Positions 8,871-18,187 of a stretch of DNA of 64,000 nt are shown one piece after another. Below the pieces are notes generated by a model, which did no database searches, was not told where the DNA came from, and saw only the letters and a list, made by a program, of their open reading frames with translations. Origin of the DNA: JACPYM01 sp963699175 (GTDB lineage Bacteria; Acidobacteriota; Blastocatellia; RBC074); NCBI GenBank assembly GCA_963699175.1, contig OY969418.1:4960001-5024000 (forward strand), written 5' to 3'. The first letter of the stretch is position 1, and every line of letters begins with the position of its first letter. Made by a program: the position numbers and the translations under genes.

Positions 8871-9905
8871 GTGCAAAAAGTTTTTGCGAGCTTCGTTCTG
8901 ACCCTCTTGCTGCCCTTGTGTGCACTAGCGCAAGAGCAGCCCGCCGATCAAGCCAGCAAGCTTCAAAAGGCCCAGGAAATCTTGCAACAGGCACGCGCCG
9001 CACTGGGTGGCGAAGCCAATCTCAAAGCGATTCAAAGTCTGTCGGTTTCCGGTGATTATCTCGCCACCCGGGGACAACAGCAGATCAAAGGCGAGATTAA
9101 ATTCGATCTACTACTGCCCGACAAATACCTCAAGACCTTGACTGTCTCGAACCAAATGGGTGCACTCAAAACCTTTGAAGCCGTCAATGGCACTGACGCT
9201 TGGACAGACCGGAAGATGATCAGCAGTCCTTCTACCGGCGGCTTCGGCGGCGAAGGCGGTGGTGGCGGCTTCGGTGGCGGTGCTGGGGGCGGCGGCGGTC
9301 TGGGCGATGCCAGCAGTACGGGTGGCGGCGGAGGTAGAGGCGGGGGTGGCGGCGGTGGCCGTGGCGGCGGACGCGGTGGCGGTGCGGGGGGCGGAGATTT
9401 TCCACGCGGTGGCGGGATGGGCCGTATGGCTGAACTCACTCCTGAACAGGAAGCCCTGATGCAAGCGCGTGCCCGCGCCGAATACACACGGCTCAATGCA
9501 GCTTGGCTGCTGGCCGCGCCAGGTGGCATGCCCCTTGAGTTTAGCTATGAACAAGAAATTGCGGGGAAGGACAGCAAAGCTGATGCCTTGCGCGTTACTG
9601 GGGCTGACAATCTGCTGATGTGGCTGATCGTGGATCAAGCCTCTCACCGTCCGCTGATGGTCACTTACCGCGAACCACGCCAACAGCGCCGGCCAACGAC
9701 CGACGCTCAAGAGGCCGAGCGTGAGCCGCAGATGCTGGAGATACAGCTTTACCTGAGCGATTACAAACAGGTCAACAACGTCTGGCTACCGCACCAGATC
9801 GTCAAGGCCAGCAATGGCCAAAAGATCGAAGAATGGAAACTCAAATACAAGCTCAACCCTGGGCTGAAAGCCAAACAGTTCGAGAAGCCACAAAAGAAAA
9901 GTTAG
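8871..9905 (+). CDS. Secreted protein with long glycine-rich insert
   Basis: A 344-residue protein starting at GTG 8871, chosen because AAGGAGA lies about 8 bases upstream and a signal peptide follows at once (residues 1-20, ending CALAQ). The N-terminal domain (KAQEILQQARAALGG, repeated beta strands) and the C-terminal LYLSDYKQVNNVWLPHQI segment resemble the LolA-like lipid-carrier folds common in Acidobacteriota. Between them, about residues 120-185 are almost pure Gly with Arg, a low-complexity insert that also inflates local GC. It is the last gene of the sigma/Spy operon and is followed by a strong terminator, so it is probably an envelope effector of that regulon. Function unknown. Confidence 0.7.
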   Translation: MQKVFASFVLTLLLPLCALAQEQPADQASKLQKAQEILQQARAALGGEANLKAIQSLSVSGDYLATRGQQQIKGEIKFDLLLPDKYLKTLTVSNQMGALKTFEAVNGTDAWTDRKMISSPSTGGFGGEGGGGGFGGGAGGGGGLGDASSTGGGGGRGGGGGGGRGGGRGGGAGGGDFPRGGGMGRMAELTPEQEALMQARARAEYTRLNAAWLLAAPGGMPLEFSYEQEIAGKDSKADALRVTGADNLLMWLIVDQASHRPLMVTYREPRQQRRPTTDAQEAEREPQMLEIQLYLSDYKQVNNVWLPHQIVKASNGQKIEEWKLKYKLNPGLKAKQFEKPQKKS

Positions 9906-9963
9906 GCCGCAAAGCCTACCCGCTTTGCTCGACGACACTGCCAGGAATCGTTTGAGCAAAAAG

Positions 9964-10012
9964 AGCCGTCCGCTTTCTTTCATCGCCTGTCAGGAGCGGA
10001 CGGCTTGCTTTT
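9964..10012. terminator. Bidirectional intrinsic terminator
   Basis: AGCCGTCCGCT (9964-9974) and its exact complement at 9995-10005 form an 11-bp stem. A T-run follows on the + side and an A-run precedes it, so it can end both the sigma-factor operon and transcripts from the convergent tannase gene. Confidence 0.8.
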
Positions 10013-10086
10013 TACACGTAAAAACGTAGCTACGCAACCAGATTGCTTTGCGCCCCCGTTTCAATGGCTCGCGTAGCTCAGCCCAT

Positions 10087-11709
10087 TCACTTCTGCTTTT
10101 GCTGACCAGGTTTCTCCGTAACGCAACTGAAATTCGCTGCTTCATCTGTGCTGCCGCTCCCTTTGTAGCGGGCCACTTGCGGATATGGGCAAAGTGGACG
10201 TGTGCGTTGCGCTGGCGCTTGCGGACCTGCGCTCGGCCGTTTCGTAGCGATGACTTGATCCGGCGCGACGCCCTGTTCCACCCAACGTTCGAGCGCCAGC
10301 GTCAGATCGTGTTGCGGATCGGATTGCGTGTTGCTGACCATTTGGCCGAAGTTATCCGGGCCAGGGCCGCCGCCGCAGTGTTGCACGCCCGGCGCCATAA
10401 ACAGCCGCACAAAACCGTTCGTTTGCCGTTGCCCCAGCTTCGCCACCACGCTCTGAAAATAGTTGATCGTGTTCACCGGCGGCAGCGCCGCATCATTCCA
10501 GCCGTGATACAGAATCAGCTTGCCGCCCCGCGCGCTGAACGCTTTCAAATTCGGATCAGTAGCATTCAACAGCGGTGCCAGCTTTTCATGCGCTAGCTTG
10601 CCGTCGCGCTCCAGTTGGAAGCTTTTGTAATCCCAGTTCGGATCGTTGTAGACCATGTTCTTGAACGCTTGCGTGGAGAAAAAGAATTGCAGCGCTGCCG
10701 TAGGTGTCGCTCCGGTTATCCAACTCGTCCAGCCGCCAGCCCCTGTTTCGCCGCCCGGTGTAAAGCCGGGAATGATTGGTTGCCCTTTGGCATCGCGCGG
10801 CCCGGCATAGATTTTCTTCAGCGCGGCGATCTGCTTTTCGGTCAGGCAGTCGTCGGTCTCCTCTCCTTTGCACAACAGCACCGCCGGGTCGAAGCCGCAT
10901 TTTGTCGGATCGTCCAGCACGCCGTCTTTCACGCCATCACGGGCGTCGCACGCGGAGAGTACGGCGGCCTCAATGGCTTTCAATTTCTTCGCCGGGATGT
11001 AGCTGGCCGGATCAACCAACGTATTCTGCATATTCCAGGCAAAGCCCGTCAGGACGTGGGTAAAAGCGTTCGCGGGCGCGCCCGCAATGATGCCGTCGTA
11101 ATCGTTGGGATAGCGTTGCGCCTCCATCAACGCCTGTCGCCCGCCGTTCGAGCAACTGGCAAAGTAGGAACGCTTCGGGCCATCGCCATAGAACGTCTTG
11201 ACGATGAGCTTGGCTTTCTCGGTCATCTCGTGAATCGCGCGATAGCCGTAATCCGCAATCTTTTCGGGATGCCCCAGCGCCCAACTTGCATCCCCGCCGC
11301 TGTGCCCTGTGTCGGTCGAGGCCGTAGCGTACCCGCGCGCCACGGCGCTGGCCATCCCGCTAAAGGAGATCGAACCGGCGAAGCCTCCATTGCCGATGCC
11401 ATGAAACTTTCCATTCCAATTTGCGCTCGGCAGCCAGACTTCAAACTTGATCTCCGAATCACCCGTCGGTTTGATCACTCCTGCCACGCGGCAAAAGGCG
11501 GGCAGGTCTTTGTAGGGCGCGGCGGAACCTGTGGGCGGCGTGAACGCCCCTGCCGCTACGGATTGTGCCGTCGTGATCGTCGTATTGGGCAGCTTCAACT
11601 CAGCCAGCCCTTCGCAGGTAGCGGCGGACACGACACTGACTGCCAGCGCGGAAAGCAGCAGAACAGCCAAGCCCTGTGCACACAGTTTGTATAATGATGT
11701 TCCGTTCAT
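10087..11709 (-). CDS. Tannase/feruloyl esterase family secreted esterase
   Basis: A 540-residue secreted esterase that cleaves ester bonds of gallate or ferulate-type plant phenolics. A signal peptide (1-29) is followed by the alpha/beta-hydrolase core. The nucleophile lies in CSNGG (Cys186-Ser187), and the C-terminal part has GGKLILYHGWNDAA (the acid Asp) and VQHCGGG (His-Cys). Together these are the CS-D-HC motif, in which a disulfide links the catalytic Ser and His neighbours. Several further Cys pairs in the lid fit an exported, disulfide-bonded enzyme. Its ATG has a GGAGG site. It runs in the same direction as the amidohydrolase and the GH2 glycosidase, a plausible plant-polymer utilisation block. 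Confidence 0.9.
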   Translation of the reverse strand: MNGTSLYKLCAQGLAVLLLSALAVSVVSAATCEGLAELKLPNTTITTAQSVAAGAFTPPTGSAAPYKDLPAFCRVAGVIKPTGDSEIKFEVWLPSANWNGKFHGIGNGGFAGSISFSGMASAVARGYATASTDTGHSGGDASWALGHPEKIADYGYRAIHEMTEKAKLIVKTFYGDGPKRSYFASCSNGGRQALMEAQRYPNDYDGIIAGAPANAFTHVLTGFAWNMQNTLVDPASYIPAKKLKAIEAAVLSACDARDGVKDGVLDDPTKCGFDPAVLLCKGEETDDCLTEKQIAALKKIYAGPRDAKGQPIIPGFTPGGETGAGGWTSWITGATPTAALQFFFSTQAFKNMVYNDPNWDYKSFQLERDGKLAHEKLAPLLNATDPNLKAFSARGGKLILYHGWNDAALPPVNTINYFQSVVAKLGQRQTNGFVRLFMAPGVQHCGGGPGPDNFGQMVSNTQSDPQHDLTLALERWVEQGVAPDQVIATKRPSAGPQAPAQRTRPLCPYPQVARYKGSGSTDEAANFSCVTEKPGQQKQK

Positions 11710-11768
11710 CTTTGGCCTCCAATTGTTGCTAAATTGAACTACACAGCCTTGTCCTGATCGGACGTTAA

Positions 11769-13133
11769 TCAGCGCGTATATCTGCCGCTGGGCAGCCTGA
11801 CCGGCCCTGGATGGAAAAACTTTTCCGGCGTCATTACGCCATCCTTTTTGAAAACCGCGCCGTTCTTCATCACGAATTGCACGTGGCGCAGCGTGTCAAT
11901 CTCAGTGAGCGGATCGCCCGCGACGGCGATCAGATCGGCGAAGAAGCCCGGCTTAATCGGCCCGCGCTCCTTGTTAATGTCGGCAGCCTTATAACCGTTG
12001 ACCGTAATCGCGCGCAAGATGTCCGCCGCAGGAATGCCAGCCGCTTTCCAAGTATCAAGGAAAGCAATTGAAAGGTCGCCACGGCTCAACCACTCGCCAG
12101 TCTTCTCGTCCTTCATCCGCTCGTTCCAGTAATCGAAGTCAGTCGAAAAAGTCAGCGGCACCTTTTTCTCCCAGGCATCGCGCAGCTTGGCGACCGTCTG
12201 TCTGAAGGCGTTTTCGCTGCCGCGATATTTAGTGAAAGGCGTATCGGTGCCCGCCAGGAAAATACCCTTCTCGGCCATCTGGCGATGGTGCTCAGGTGTC
12301 AGAGCGTTGCCGTGCGCGATGATGTAGATGCCAGCGTCAATCGCGCGTTGCGCGCCTTCGGGCGTCTGCACGTGCCCTTCGACTTTGCAGCCGCCTTTGG
12401 CCGCCTCGCTGATCGCCAGCTTGATGTCCTCGACCGAGTAGCCCCACGGCTTGCAGTCAATGCAGAGCTTGATCGTCCGTGCGCCGAAGAGCATGTTCTC
12501 GCGGATGGCGCGGACGATTTCATCGTGGCTGTTAGCGTCGAGGTATTCGGGATAGACGAGGTTGTGTTGCTTGTACATCTCCGGCGTTGGCCACAATTGT
12601 CCGCCCGTGCCACCGATGATAATGCCCGACGGGATGACGGTCGGCCCTGGCAACCAACCCTGTTCGATAGCTTGCCGCAAGGCTGTATCAGCGTACAGCC
12701 CGTTGTTGCCCACATCACGAATAACGGTGAAGCCTGAGTTGAGCAGTTGAATGCCGTTGGACGCGGCCTGGATCGCGCGCAACGGCGTCGAATCCATCAC
12801 ATAGGTCAGGTAGTAGTAATTGTTCTCCGGCTGCTCCTTGTAAGTCATCGCCATGTGCGTGTGCGCATCCACTAGACCAGGCAGCACGGTGAGCTTCGAT
12901 AAGTCTATGACTGTCGCGCCGACGGGAATGGCAAGGTTCGCACCGACCGACTTGATCTTCTCGCCTTCGATGATGATGACCTGATTGATGGCTGCTGTAC
13001 CTGTTTCCGGGTCAATCAATCTCCCAGCCTTGATTGCTGTAATCGGAACGGGCCGTGATTGCGACTGTGCGCCAATCATCCCCGTCAGTAGCACTACCCA
13101 GAGCAAACAAAGCATACCGTTACGTTTGTTCAT
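11769..13133 (-). CDS. Exported metal-dependent amidohydrolase
   Basis: The 454-residue enzyme belongs to the imidazolonepropionase-like amidohydrolases. After a signal peptide (MNKRNG... ending near residue 23) come the metal-binding HTH in GLVDAHTHMAM, a CKVEGHVQTPEG strand with a metal His, an IAHGNAL His motif, and a TDTP/STDFD region for the catalytic Asp. The C-terminal strand has the family's KPGFFADLIAVAGDPL. Related exported enzymes are often Xaa-Pro or aryl dipeptidases or mycotoxin hydrolases; the substrate is not evident. ATG 13133 is preceded by AAGGAGAA and begins the signal peptide, so it is preferred to an in-frame ATG 57 bp upstream. It lies between the tannase and the glycosidase, all leftward. 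Confidence 0.85.
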   Translation of the reverse strand: MNKRNGMLCLLWVVLLTGMIGAQSQSRPVPITAIKAGRLIDPETGTAAINQVIIIEGEKIKSVGANLAIPVGATVIDLSKLTVLPGLVDAHTHMAMTYKEQPENNYYYLTYVMDSTPLRAIQAASNGIQLLNSGFTVIRDVGNNGLYADTALRQAIEQGWLPGPTVIPSGIIIGGTGGQLWPTPEMYKQHNLVYPEYLDANSHDEIVRAIRENMLFGARTIKLCIDCKPWGYSVEDIKLAISEAAKGGCKVEGHVQTPEGAQRAIDAGIYIIAHGNALTPEHHRQMAEKGIFLAGTDTPFTKYRGSENAFRQTVAKLRDAWEKKVPLTFSTDFDYWNERMKDEKTGEWLSRGDLSIAFLDTWKAAGIPAADILRAITVNGYKAADINKERGPIKPGFFADLIAVAGDPLTEIDTLRHVQFVMKNGAVFKKDGVMTPEKFFHPGPVRLPSGRYTR

Positions 13134-13214
13134 GCTTTTCTCCTTGCTTCTCGAAAATGGTGATGATGTTCGGATGCCTGCAAACCGCACCTGGTCTATG
13201 AGCCTTCGCCACAG

Positions 13215-16200
13215 TTATTTCACCTTGAACTCATAGTTGTTTTCTGAAATCAACTGCCCGCGTTCGTCCACCACCCGCGCCCACAAGACATACTTGCCCA
13301 GCGCGGCAACATTGAAGCTCACGTCCATCAGCTTGATTGACGAATCCGGCGCGAGCGTGACTTTGTTGGGCGCTTTGCCTGCCGCGACGACTTGCTTAGT
13401 GCTGCCCTCCACGCGCCAAGTGATTGTTGTGTTCGGCACTGCGAACCAGTGATCGTTGATCAGCCATAGCTCCGTCTTCACCGTTTCGCCCGCGTCCCAC
13501 ACGTCGCGGTCATAAGCGAACGAGGGCAACACCATTTGAAACGAATGCTGCACCGTGAAATAGGCTTTGGTCGGCTGACGATAGAAATCAATCGCGGCCA
13601 TCGTCACCGACGGCCAGAGGTCAACCGCGTGAAAATGCAGAATGCCCCCGGCTGGTTGATATTTCAGCCGTCGCATCCGTTCGAGCGCGAGTTGAAACAG
13701 CCGCGCGACGTAGTCCTGCGTTTGCGGAATGTATTCCTGCAAGCTCAATGCGCCTGGCTCGCCCCAGGCCCGCATCGCTTCAAAAATTTGCAGCTTGTGG
13801 AAGACCCACTCGTCTTCGTGATCTTTGATTGGCCAGTGATTCGGTAGGAACTTAATCAAGCTCTCATAGTTTGGCAACGCCGTTGCACCCAATTCCGAAA
13901 CAAACTTCTCGTTCAGTTGGGTGTATTGCCAGATCGAACCGTCATACCAGCCGTGATAGATATGCCCATCGCCATAACGCCCCGTCGAACGCACCACCGG
14001 GCGACGTTGTGGGTCGTTCAAGTAGACGCGCGGTTCCAGATGCTTGGTCAGATCGCGGTAGTTCTCCAACGACTCTTCATCGCTCGTCGCCCAGATGGCG
14101 ACGGAAGGGTGATTGCGCACGTATTTGATCAACGGATCGTAAAGCCGCGCCGCCTTGAGCGAGAAGGCGCGGTCTTCCGGGTACCACGCTTCGAGAAAGT
14201 CTTGCCAGACGAGCACTCCCGTTTCGTCGGCCAACTCATAGAATTCGGGATTGCTGAAGTTGCAATGCAGCCGGATCATATTGATATTCATCGCACGCAT
14301 CAATTTGTAATCACGCTCGTAATCGCTGCGCCGCACCTCAGATTGAAACAGGTGATAGTAAAAATTAGTGCCGCGAATAAACATCCGCTTGCCATTGAGG
14401 TAGAACTTCCAATCTACGTGCTCAATCTCGCGCAGACCAACCGCGCACGCATAACGATCAGAGAGTTGATCGCCTGCACGCACACTGACATTGACCGTAT
14501 ACAAATTTGGCTTGCCGTGATCCCACGTCCACCACAACTCCGGTTTGGCGACGTGCAAGACGTAACGGCGCGGTTGCAAACCCGGCTCAAGCGTCTCGCT
14601 TGTTTTGAGCAGCAGCCCGGTCGGAGCCGTGAAGTTGCGCGGCGCGAGTGACAGCGTAATTTCAGCAGTCTGTTCGCTCGCATAAGCTTCAAGCGAGAGG
14701 TCAACTACTACATCGGCACTGCCGTCGCGATTGAGTCGCGTATCAATCGCCACGTCCGCCAGCCTGACCGGGCCACCGGCGAGCAGACGCACAGAGCGCG
14801 TGATGCCAAGCGGGGTGATGTTGTCCGGCTTTTGATCTACTGCGCCGTAAGAGCCTTTGACCGTGTAAGGCCGATGCCGCCAGTAATAGCTCACCGGCGT
14901 CCATACGCGCACGGCAAGCTGGTTTTCGCCATCGCGCTTCAGCTTGTCTGTTACATCGAATTCATACGCATCCATATAGCCTTCGTGCTGGCCCAGCAAG
15001 ACGCCGTTGAGATAGATGTCGGCGTAATAATCGGTCGCCTCAAACCGCAAACGGAGCCGTTGACCTGCGGCAGTGTGCGGCGCAGTAAAGCGGCGGCGAT
15101 ACCACCATTCTTTCTCGCTGATCCATTCGGCTTCGCGCGTGAAATATTTCGGGGCTTCGAGGATTTGCGTGTGAACGCTGCCGGGAACCTGCACCGTGCG
15201 CCACTGGCTATCGTCAAAATCCGCGTGCTGAAATCCCTGCGCCTCGCCCGCCGATTTTTCCGCCCAATTCAAGCGCCACGCGCCGTCAAGTCGCATCTCG
15301 TGAAGCGGCTCCGCCGTCACGCGTTTGATTTCATCTACTGAAGGCGTCGAAACAATTTCATTGCGTTGTGGCAAAGCCATCACTGATTGCTGGTTACTAG
15401 CCATTGACGGCTGAGCACTAACCACTGACAAGATCGGCTGAATGAAGCGACGGTATTCCTCGCGCGCTTCAAGTACTGTCGTCGTGCCTTTCCAACGCGG
15501 AAAGGCTAGCGCCGTCTCAATCGAACGATGGTTGGCTGAAAGTTGCGCGTGCGCATAAAACTGCCGCGCGCCCGCGCCTTTCCACTCAAGCGCCGGGTCG
15601 AGTTCATAAAAACCGAGCGCGCCATAATTCTCTGCGCGCTGGTAATAGACCAGATGCTTGCCCGGCAAGTCGGCGAAATCGCGCCCGCTGATTTGGTGAT
15701 CCGGCGGATTGTCCGTCTCCCACCCATCAGGGAAATTCTTTTCGACGCCTTCCATCCAGCGATCAAACGGCAAGTAAGGCGAGGCCGAAACAGAGCTGAA
15801 AAAGAAACCATAGCTCGCGCCAGTACTGGCTTCGGCGAGCGAGGCTTTCCAACGCAAGACAGGACTGTCTGCGTGCCAAACAAATTCCCAGGTCTCGCGG
15901 TTGTTGCCGAAGCGCGCCCCCATCAGTTTTACGCGCCCGCGCAACGGCCCGGCTTCTAGAATTTCGACTTGCTCGAATGACCCACTACGCTCGCGTTGTG
16001 CAAGAAAAGTTCCCCATCCCGCGCTCTTTTTGCCGAAAGCCAGCGGCTCGGTTACGTCCGGTGAAGTATCAACCAGATTGAGCACGCGCTGCTCGCCCGC
16101 CGTTTTGTTGAACGCCGCGACAATTGCAGGCTCAGTCTCTTCCAGACCGAGATTGAGCATCACGTTGAAACGCTCGTTGCCTAGTTCAACGCGGCTCACT

Positions 16201-16640
16201 CCAACACGACGCGCGGTGATACTATTCGGTAACATCGGCTGCTTTTCGCCTGCGTCGGCTAGCAAACGATAGACGGGCCGCTCGCCCGGAATGATGGTCG
16301 CGGGGAAGAGCAATTCCGCCGTTTTGATCGAGCCGTCCGCGTGCGTTTGCTCAACGACGATTTGCGAAATGACCTCGCGGCCATCGGGCGCGCTGACGCG
16401 CAATTGCTCGCGCCGCGCTTCGGCGGCAGCGAAATTCAATTTGATGGTGACGACTTCATGATCGCGCCGATAAATGCCGGTGGGTTCTTCGAGCGTGATG
16501 AGCCAGGCGCGGGCGGTATCGGGTCGCGCAGAGGTGGATGAGTGAAATAAGAAGGTCGAGAGTAGGCAACATCCAACAGACAATAGTAGAAAGCGGAACA
16601 GAAATTTGATCTTCATCTCTCCTCGAATTGCGCGTTTCAT
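13215..16640 (-). CDS. Large exported GH2 glycosidase (beta-mannosidase-like)
   Basis: A 1141-residue protein with an N-terminal export signal (hydrophobic stretch about residues 10-35). Residues about 440-620 form the GH2 sugar-binding jelly roll (LDGAWRLNW, FDDSQWRTVQVPGSVH). Immunoglobulin-like strands follow, then a TIM barrel with NINMIRLHCNFSNPEFYELADETGVLVWQDF split over its length. The acid/base is likely the Glu of NHPSVAIWATSDE, near residue 870, and the nucleophile the Glu of SELGA near residue 920. These fit exo-acting beta-mannosidase or exo-glucosaminidase types. The first 430 residues are an extra domain I cannot assign. The ATG at 16640 overlaps the stop of the decayed regulator (ATGA); a second ATG at 16616 is also possible. 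Confidence 0.85.
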   Translation of the reverse strand: MKRAIRGEMKIKFLFRFLLLSVGCCLLSTFLFHSSTSARPDTARAWLITLEEPTGIYRRDHEVVTIKLNFAAAEARREQLRVSAPDGREVISQIVVEQTHADGSIKTAELLFPATIIPGERPVYRLLADAGEKQPMLPNSITARRVGVSRVELGNERFNVMLNLGLEETEPAIVAAFNKTAGEQRVLNLVDTSPDVTEPLAFGKKSAGWGTFLAQRERSGSFEQVEILEAGPLRGRVKLMGARFGNNRETWEFVWHADSPVLRWKASLAEASTGASYGFFFSSVSASPYLPFDRWMEGVEKNFPDGWETDNPPDHQISGRDFADLPGKHLVYYQRAENYGALGFYELDPALEWKGAGARQFYAHAQLSANHRSIETALAFPRWKGTTTVLEAREEYRRFIQPILSVVSAQPSMASNQQSVMALPQRNEIVSTPSVDEIKRVTAEPLHEMRLDGAWRLNWAEKSAGEAQGFQHADFDDSQWRTVQVPGSVHTQILEAPKYFTREAEWISEKEWWYRRRFTAPHTAAGQRLRLRFEATDYYADIYLNGVLLGQHEGYMDAYEFDVTDKLKRDGENQLAVRVWTPVSYYWRHRPYTVKGSYGAVDQKPDNITPLGITRSVRLLAGGPVRLADVAIDTRLNRDGSADVVVDLSLEAYASEQTAEITLSLAPRNFTAPTGLLLKTSETLEPGLQPRRYVLHVAKPELWWTWDHGKPNLYTVNVSVRAGDQLSDRYACAVGLREIEHVDWKFYLNGKRMFIRGTNFYYHLFQSEVRRSDYERDYKLMRAMNINMIRLHCNFSNPEFYELADETGVLVWQDFLEAWYPEDRAFSLKAARLYDPLIKYVRNHPSVAIWATSDEESLENYRDLTKHLEPRVYLNDPQRRPVVRSTGRYGDGHIYHGWYDGSIWQYTQLNEKFVSELGATALPNYESLIKFLPNHWPIKDHEDEWVFHKLQIFEAMRAWGEPGALSLQEYIPQTQDYVARLFQLALERMRRLKYQPAGGILHFHAVDLWPSVTMAAIDFYRQPTKAYFTVQHSFQMVLPSFAYDRDVWDAGETVKTELWLINDHWFAVPNTTITWRVEGSTKQVVAAGKAPNKVTLAPDSSIKLMDVSFNVAALGKYVLWARVVDERGQLISENNYEFKVK

Positions 16641-17107
16641 CCTTTCAGCGACGGTTTCAAATTCAGGTTGCGAATCAGCCGGTGCAGATAGTTCGGATGC
16701 ACGCCTAACAGTTTGGCCGCCTCGGTGTAATTGCCGTTTGCTTGTGTAAAGGCGTTGAGGATGAGCTGCTTTTTCGCTTCGCGAATCGCTTCATGCTAGC
16801 GCGTGCTCGGCGCGCTCGTGGACGATCCGGTCTCTAGCAGGGCTTCGGGCAAATCTTCGAGCCGGATCAGTTCGCCTGCGCCGAGCACGACGGCGCGTTC
16901 GATGGCGTTTTCCAACTCGCGCACGTTGCCAGGCCAGTCGTAGGCCGCAAGCGTCGTGCGGGCTTCCGGCGCAATGCCGCGAATCGGGCGTTTGCACTTC
17001 TCGCCGTATTTCGCAGCAAAGTAAGCGGCCAGGAACGGAACGTCTTCACGGCAATGAGTCTCGGCAGACATTGGTTTATAGCCCATATCCTGCGGAGAAA
17101 GCGGCAA
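16637..17107 (-). pseudogene. Remnant of a sigma-54-dependent activator, interrupted by an amber stop
   Basis: Reading leftward, the frame encodes the end of an NtrC-class AAA+ domain: CREDVPFLAAYF, then AYDWPGNVRELENAIERAVVLG, the highly conserved sensor-II region, and DLPEALLE. It then hits TAG at 16796-16798. In the same frame beyond the stop lies HEAIREAKKQLILNAF...NYTEAAKLLGVHPNYLHRLIRNL, a Fis-type helix-turn-helix, ending in TGA at 16637-16639. The usual residue at the TAG position is Tyr or Phe before HEA, so one base change could explain it. The receiver or FHA domain and most of the ATPase are missing upstream, so this is a degraded gene. It is directly coupled to the GH2 gene, which it once may have regulated. 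Confidence 0.85.
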
Positions 17108-17384
17108 TGATTATATTGTCGTTGAGTACGGCGCAGAGTCTATCACACGCGCCAATTGTCAAATAGTGATTGGCACTCTCACCAGTCAGATAGCTCGTCT
17201 ATCCGATCGGATGGCCTTTTGTTTTGGGTAGTTGTAAGTCCACCTCTCGCTTCAAACGCCAGCCTCTTTCGCCGAGGCAGCGTTCACTATCGAAAGTAAC
17301 CCTCACTCTGCCACAGCCGCCAAGCTGCTGGTCTGCACAGTTGAAGATGAATCTTTTGCTGTTGTGGTGTAATTTGTCCGCGCT

Positions 17385-18161
17385 ATGGACGATCTATTTC
17401 CTTTTTTTCCCATACTGGATGAACTTAGCCGCAAGGCTGGTGTGATCATCAAGCGTTATTACGACTCACAGTTCGAAGTCGAGCACAAGGCCGATGACAG
17501 CCCGGTTACGAAAGCCGACCGCGAGGTTGAAATCTTTCTGCGCGATGAGTTGAGCAAACGTTTTCCGGATTTTTCACTCTATGGCGAAGAGTATGGCGAG
17601 ACGCAAAGGGCGAGCGCCTATCGCTGGATCATTGATCCGATTGACGGCACCAAGTCATTCGTGATGCGCACCCCGCTCTTCGGGACGATGATCGCACTCG
17701 AGCGTGACGGGGAACTCCTACTGGGTTCGATCTATCTGCCCATCCAGGATCAACTGCTGATTGGCTCAGCGGAGACGGGCACGTTTTTGAACGGCAAGCG
17801 TTGCCACGTTTCTCAAACCTCCGGCTTGTCACAAGCTACTGTGGTGCTAACTGATCCACGCACTTTGCTGCCAGCGGAAGAGAACACACCGGTCATAGAG
17901 GTCTGCAAGCGCGCGCGGTTGGTGCGCGCACACGGCGATTGTTATGGCTATTTTCTGGTGGCGACTGGACGCGCCGATGTAATGATTGAACCGGGGGCGC
18001 TGGCCTATTACGATGTTGCGCCGATGCCGCCCATTCTGCGCGGCGCGGGCGGCATCTTTTCGACGTTGAAAGGCGATCTGGATTTTTCGACCGGACAGGG
18101 ATTGGCCGCCAACCCGCAATTGCACGCAGAGATTTTGTGTTTGCTGAACGGGCCGAAATAG
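17385..18161 (+). CDS. hisN: Inositol-monophosphatase family phosphatase (HisN-type)
   Basis: A 258-residue Mg-dependent phosphatase. The metal site is formed by GEEYGE near residue 70 and DPIDGTKSF near residues 90-98; HGDCYGY and the late YYDVAPM segment (WDVAP in most relatives) complete it. The GTKSF and GDCYGY wording matches the histidinol-phosphatase subgroup rather than inositol monophosphatases, so it likely removes phosphate from L-histidinol phosphate, but no other his genes are near and a broader sugar-phosphatase role remains possible. Cytoplasmic; no signal peptide. It sits 26 bp before the deaminase gene. The 277 bases upstream hold no gene that I can support. Confidence 0.8.
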   Translation: MDDLFPFFPILDELSRKAGVIIKRYYDSQFEVEHKADDSPVTKADREVEIFLRDELSKRFPDFSLYGEEYGETQRASAYRWIIDPIDGTKSFVMRTPLFGTMIALERDGELLLGSIYLPIQDQLLIGSAETGTFLNGKRCHVSQTSGLSQATVVLTDPRTLLPAEENTPVIEVCKRARLVRAHGDCYGYFLVATGRADVMIEPGALAYYDVAPMPPILRGAGGIFSTLKGDLDFSTGQGLAANPQLHAEILCLLNGPK

Positions 18162-18187
18162 CGGCAGGGAAGGCGCAAAGAGAAGTT

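Noticed and set aside
9056..9529. A proline-rich minus-strand ORF
   Set aside because: It is the antisense of the Gly-rich segment of the secreted protein, so its composition is a by-product.
10066..10082. A tRNA-like string GCGTAGCTCAG
   Set aside because: It lies next to the tannase 3' end and no acceptor, anticodon or T-arm follows.
10615..11694. A 359-codon forward ORF inside the tannase gene
   Set aside because: It lies antisense to a clear family member and has no recognisable domain; high GC produces such open frames on the opposite strand.
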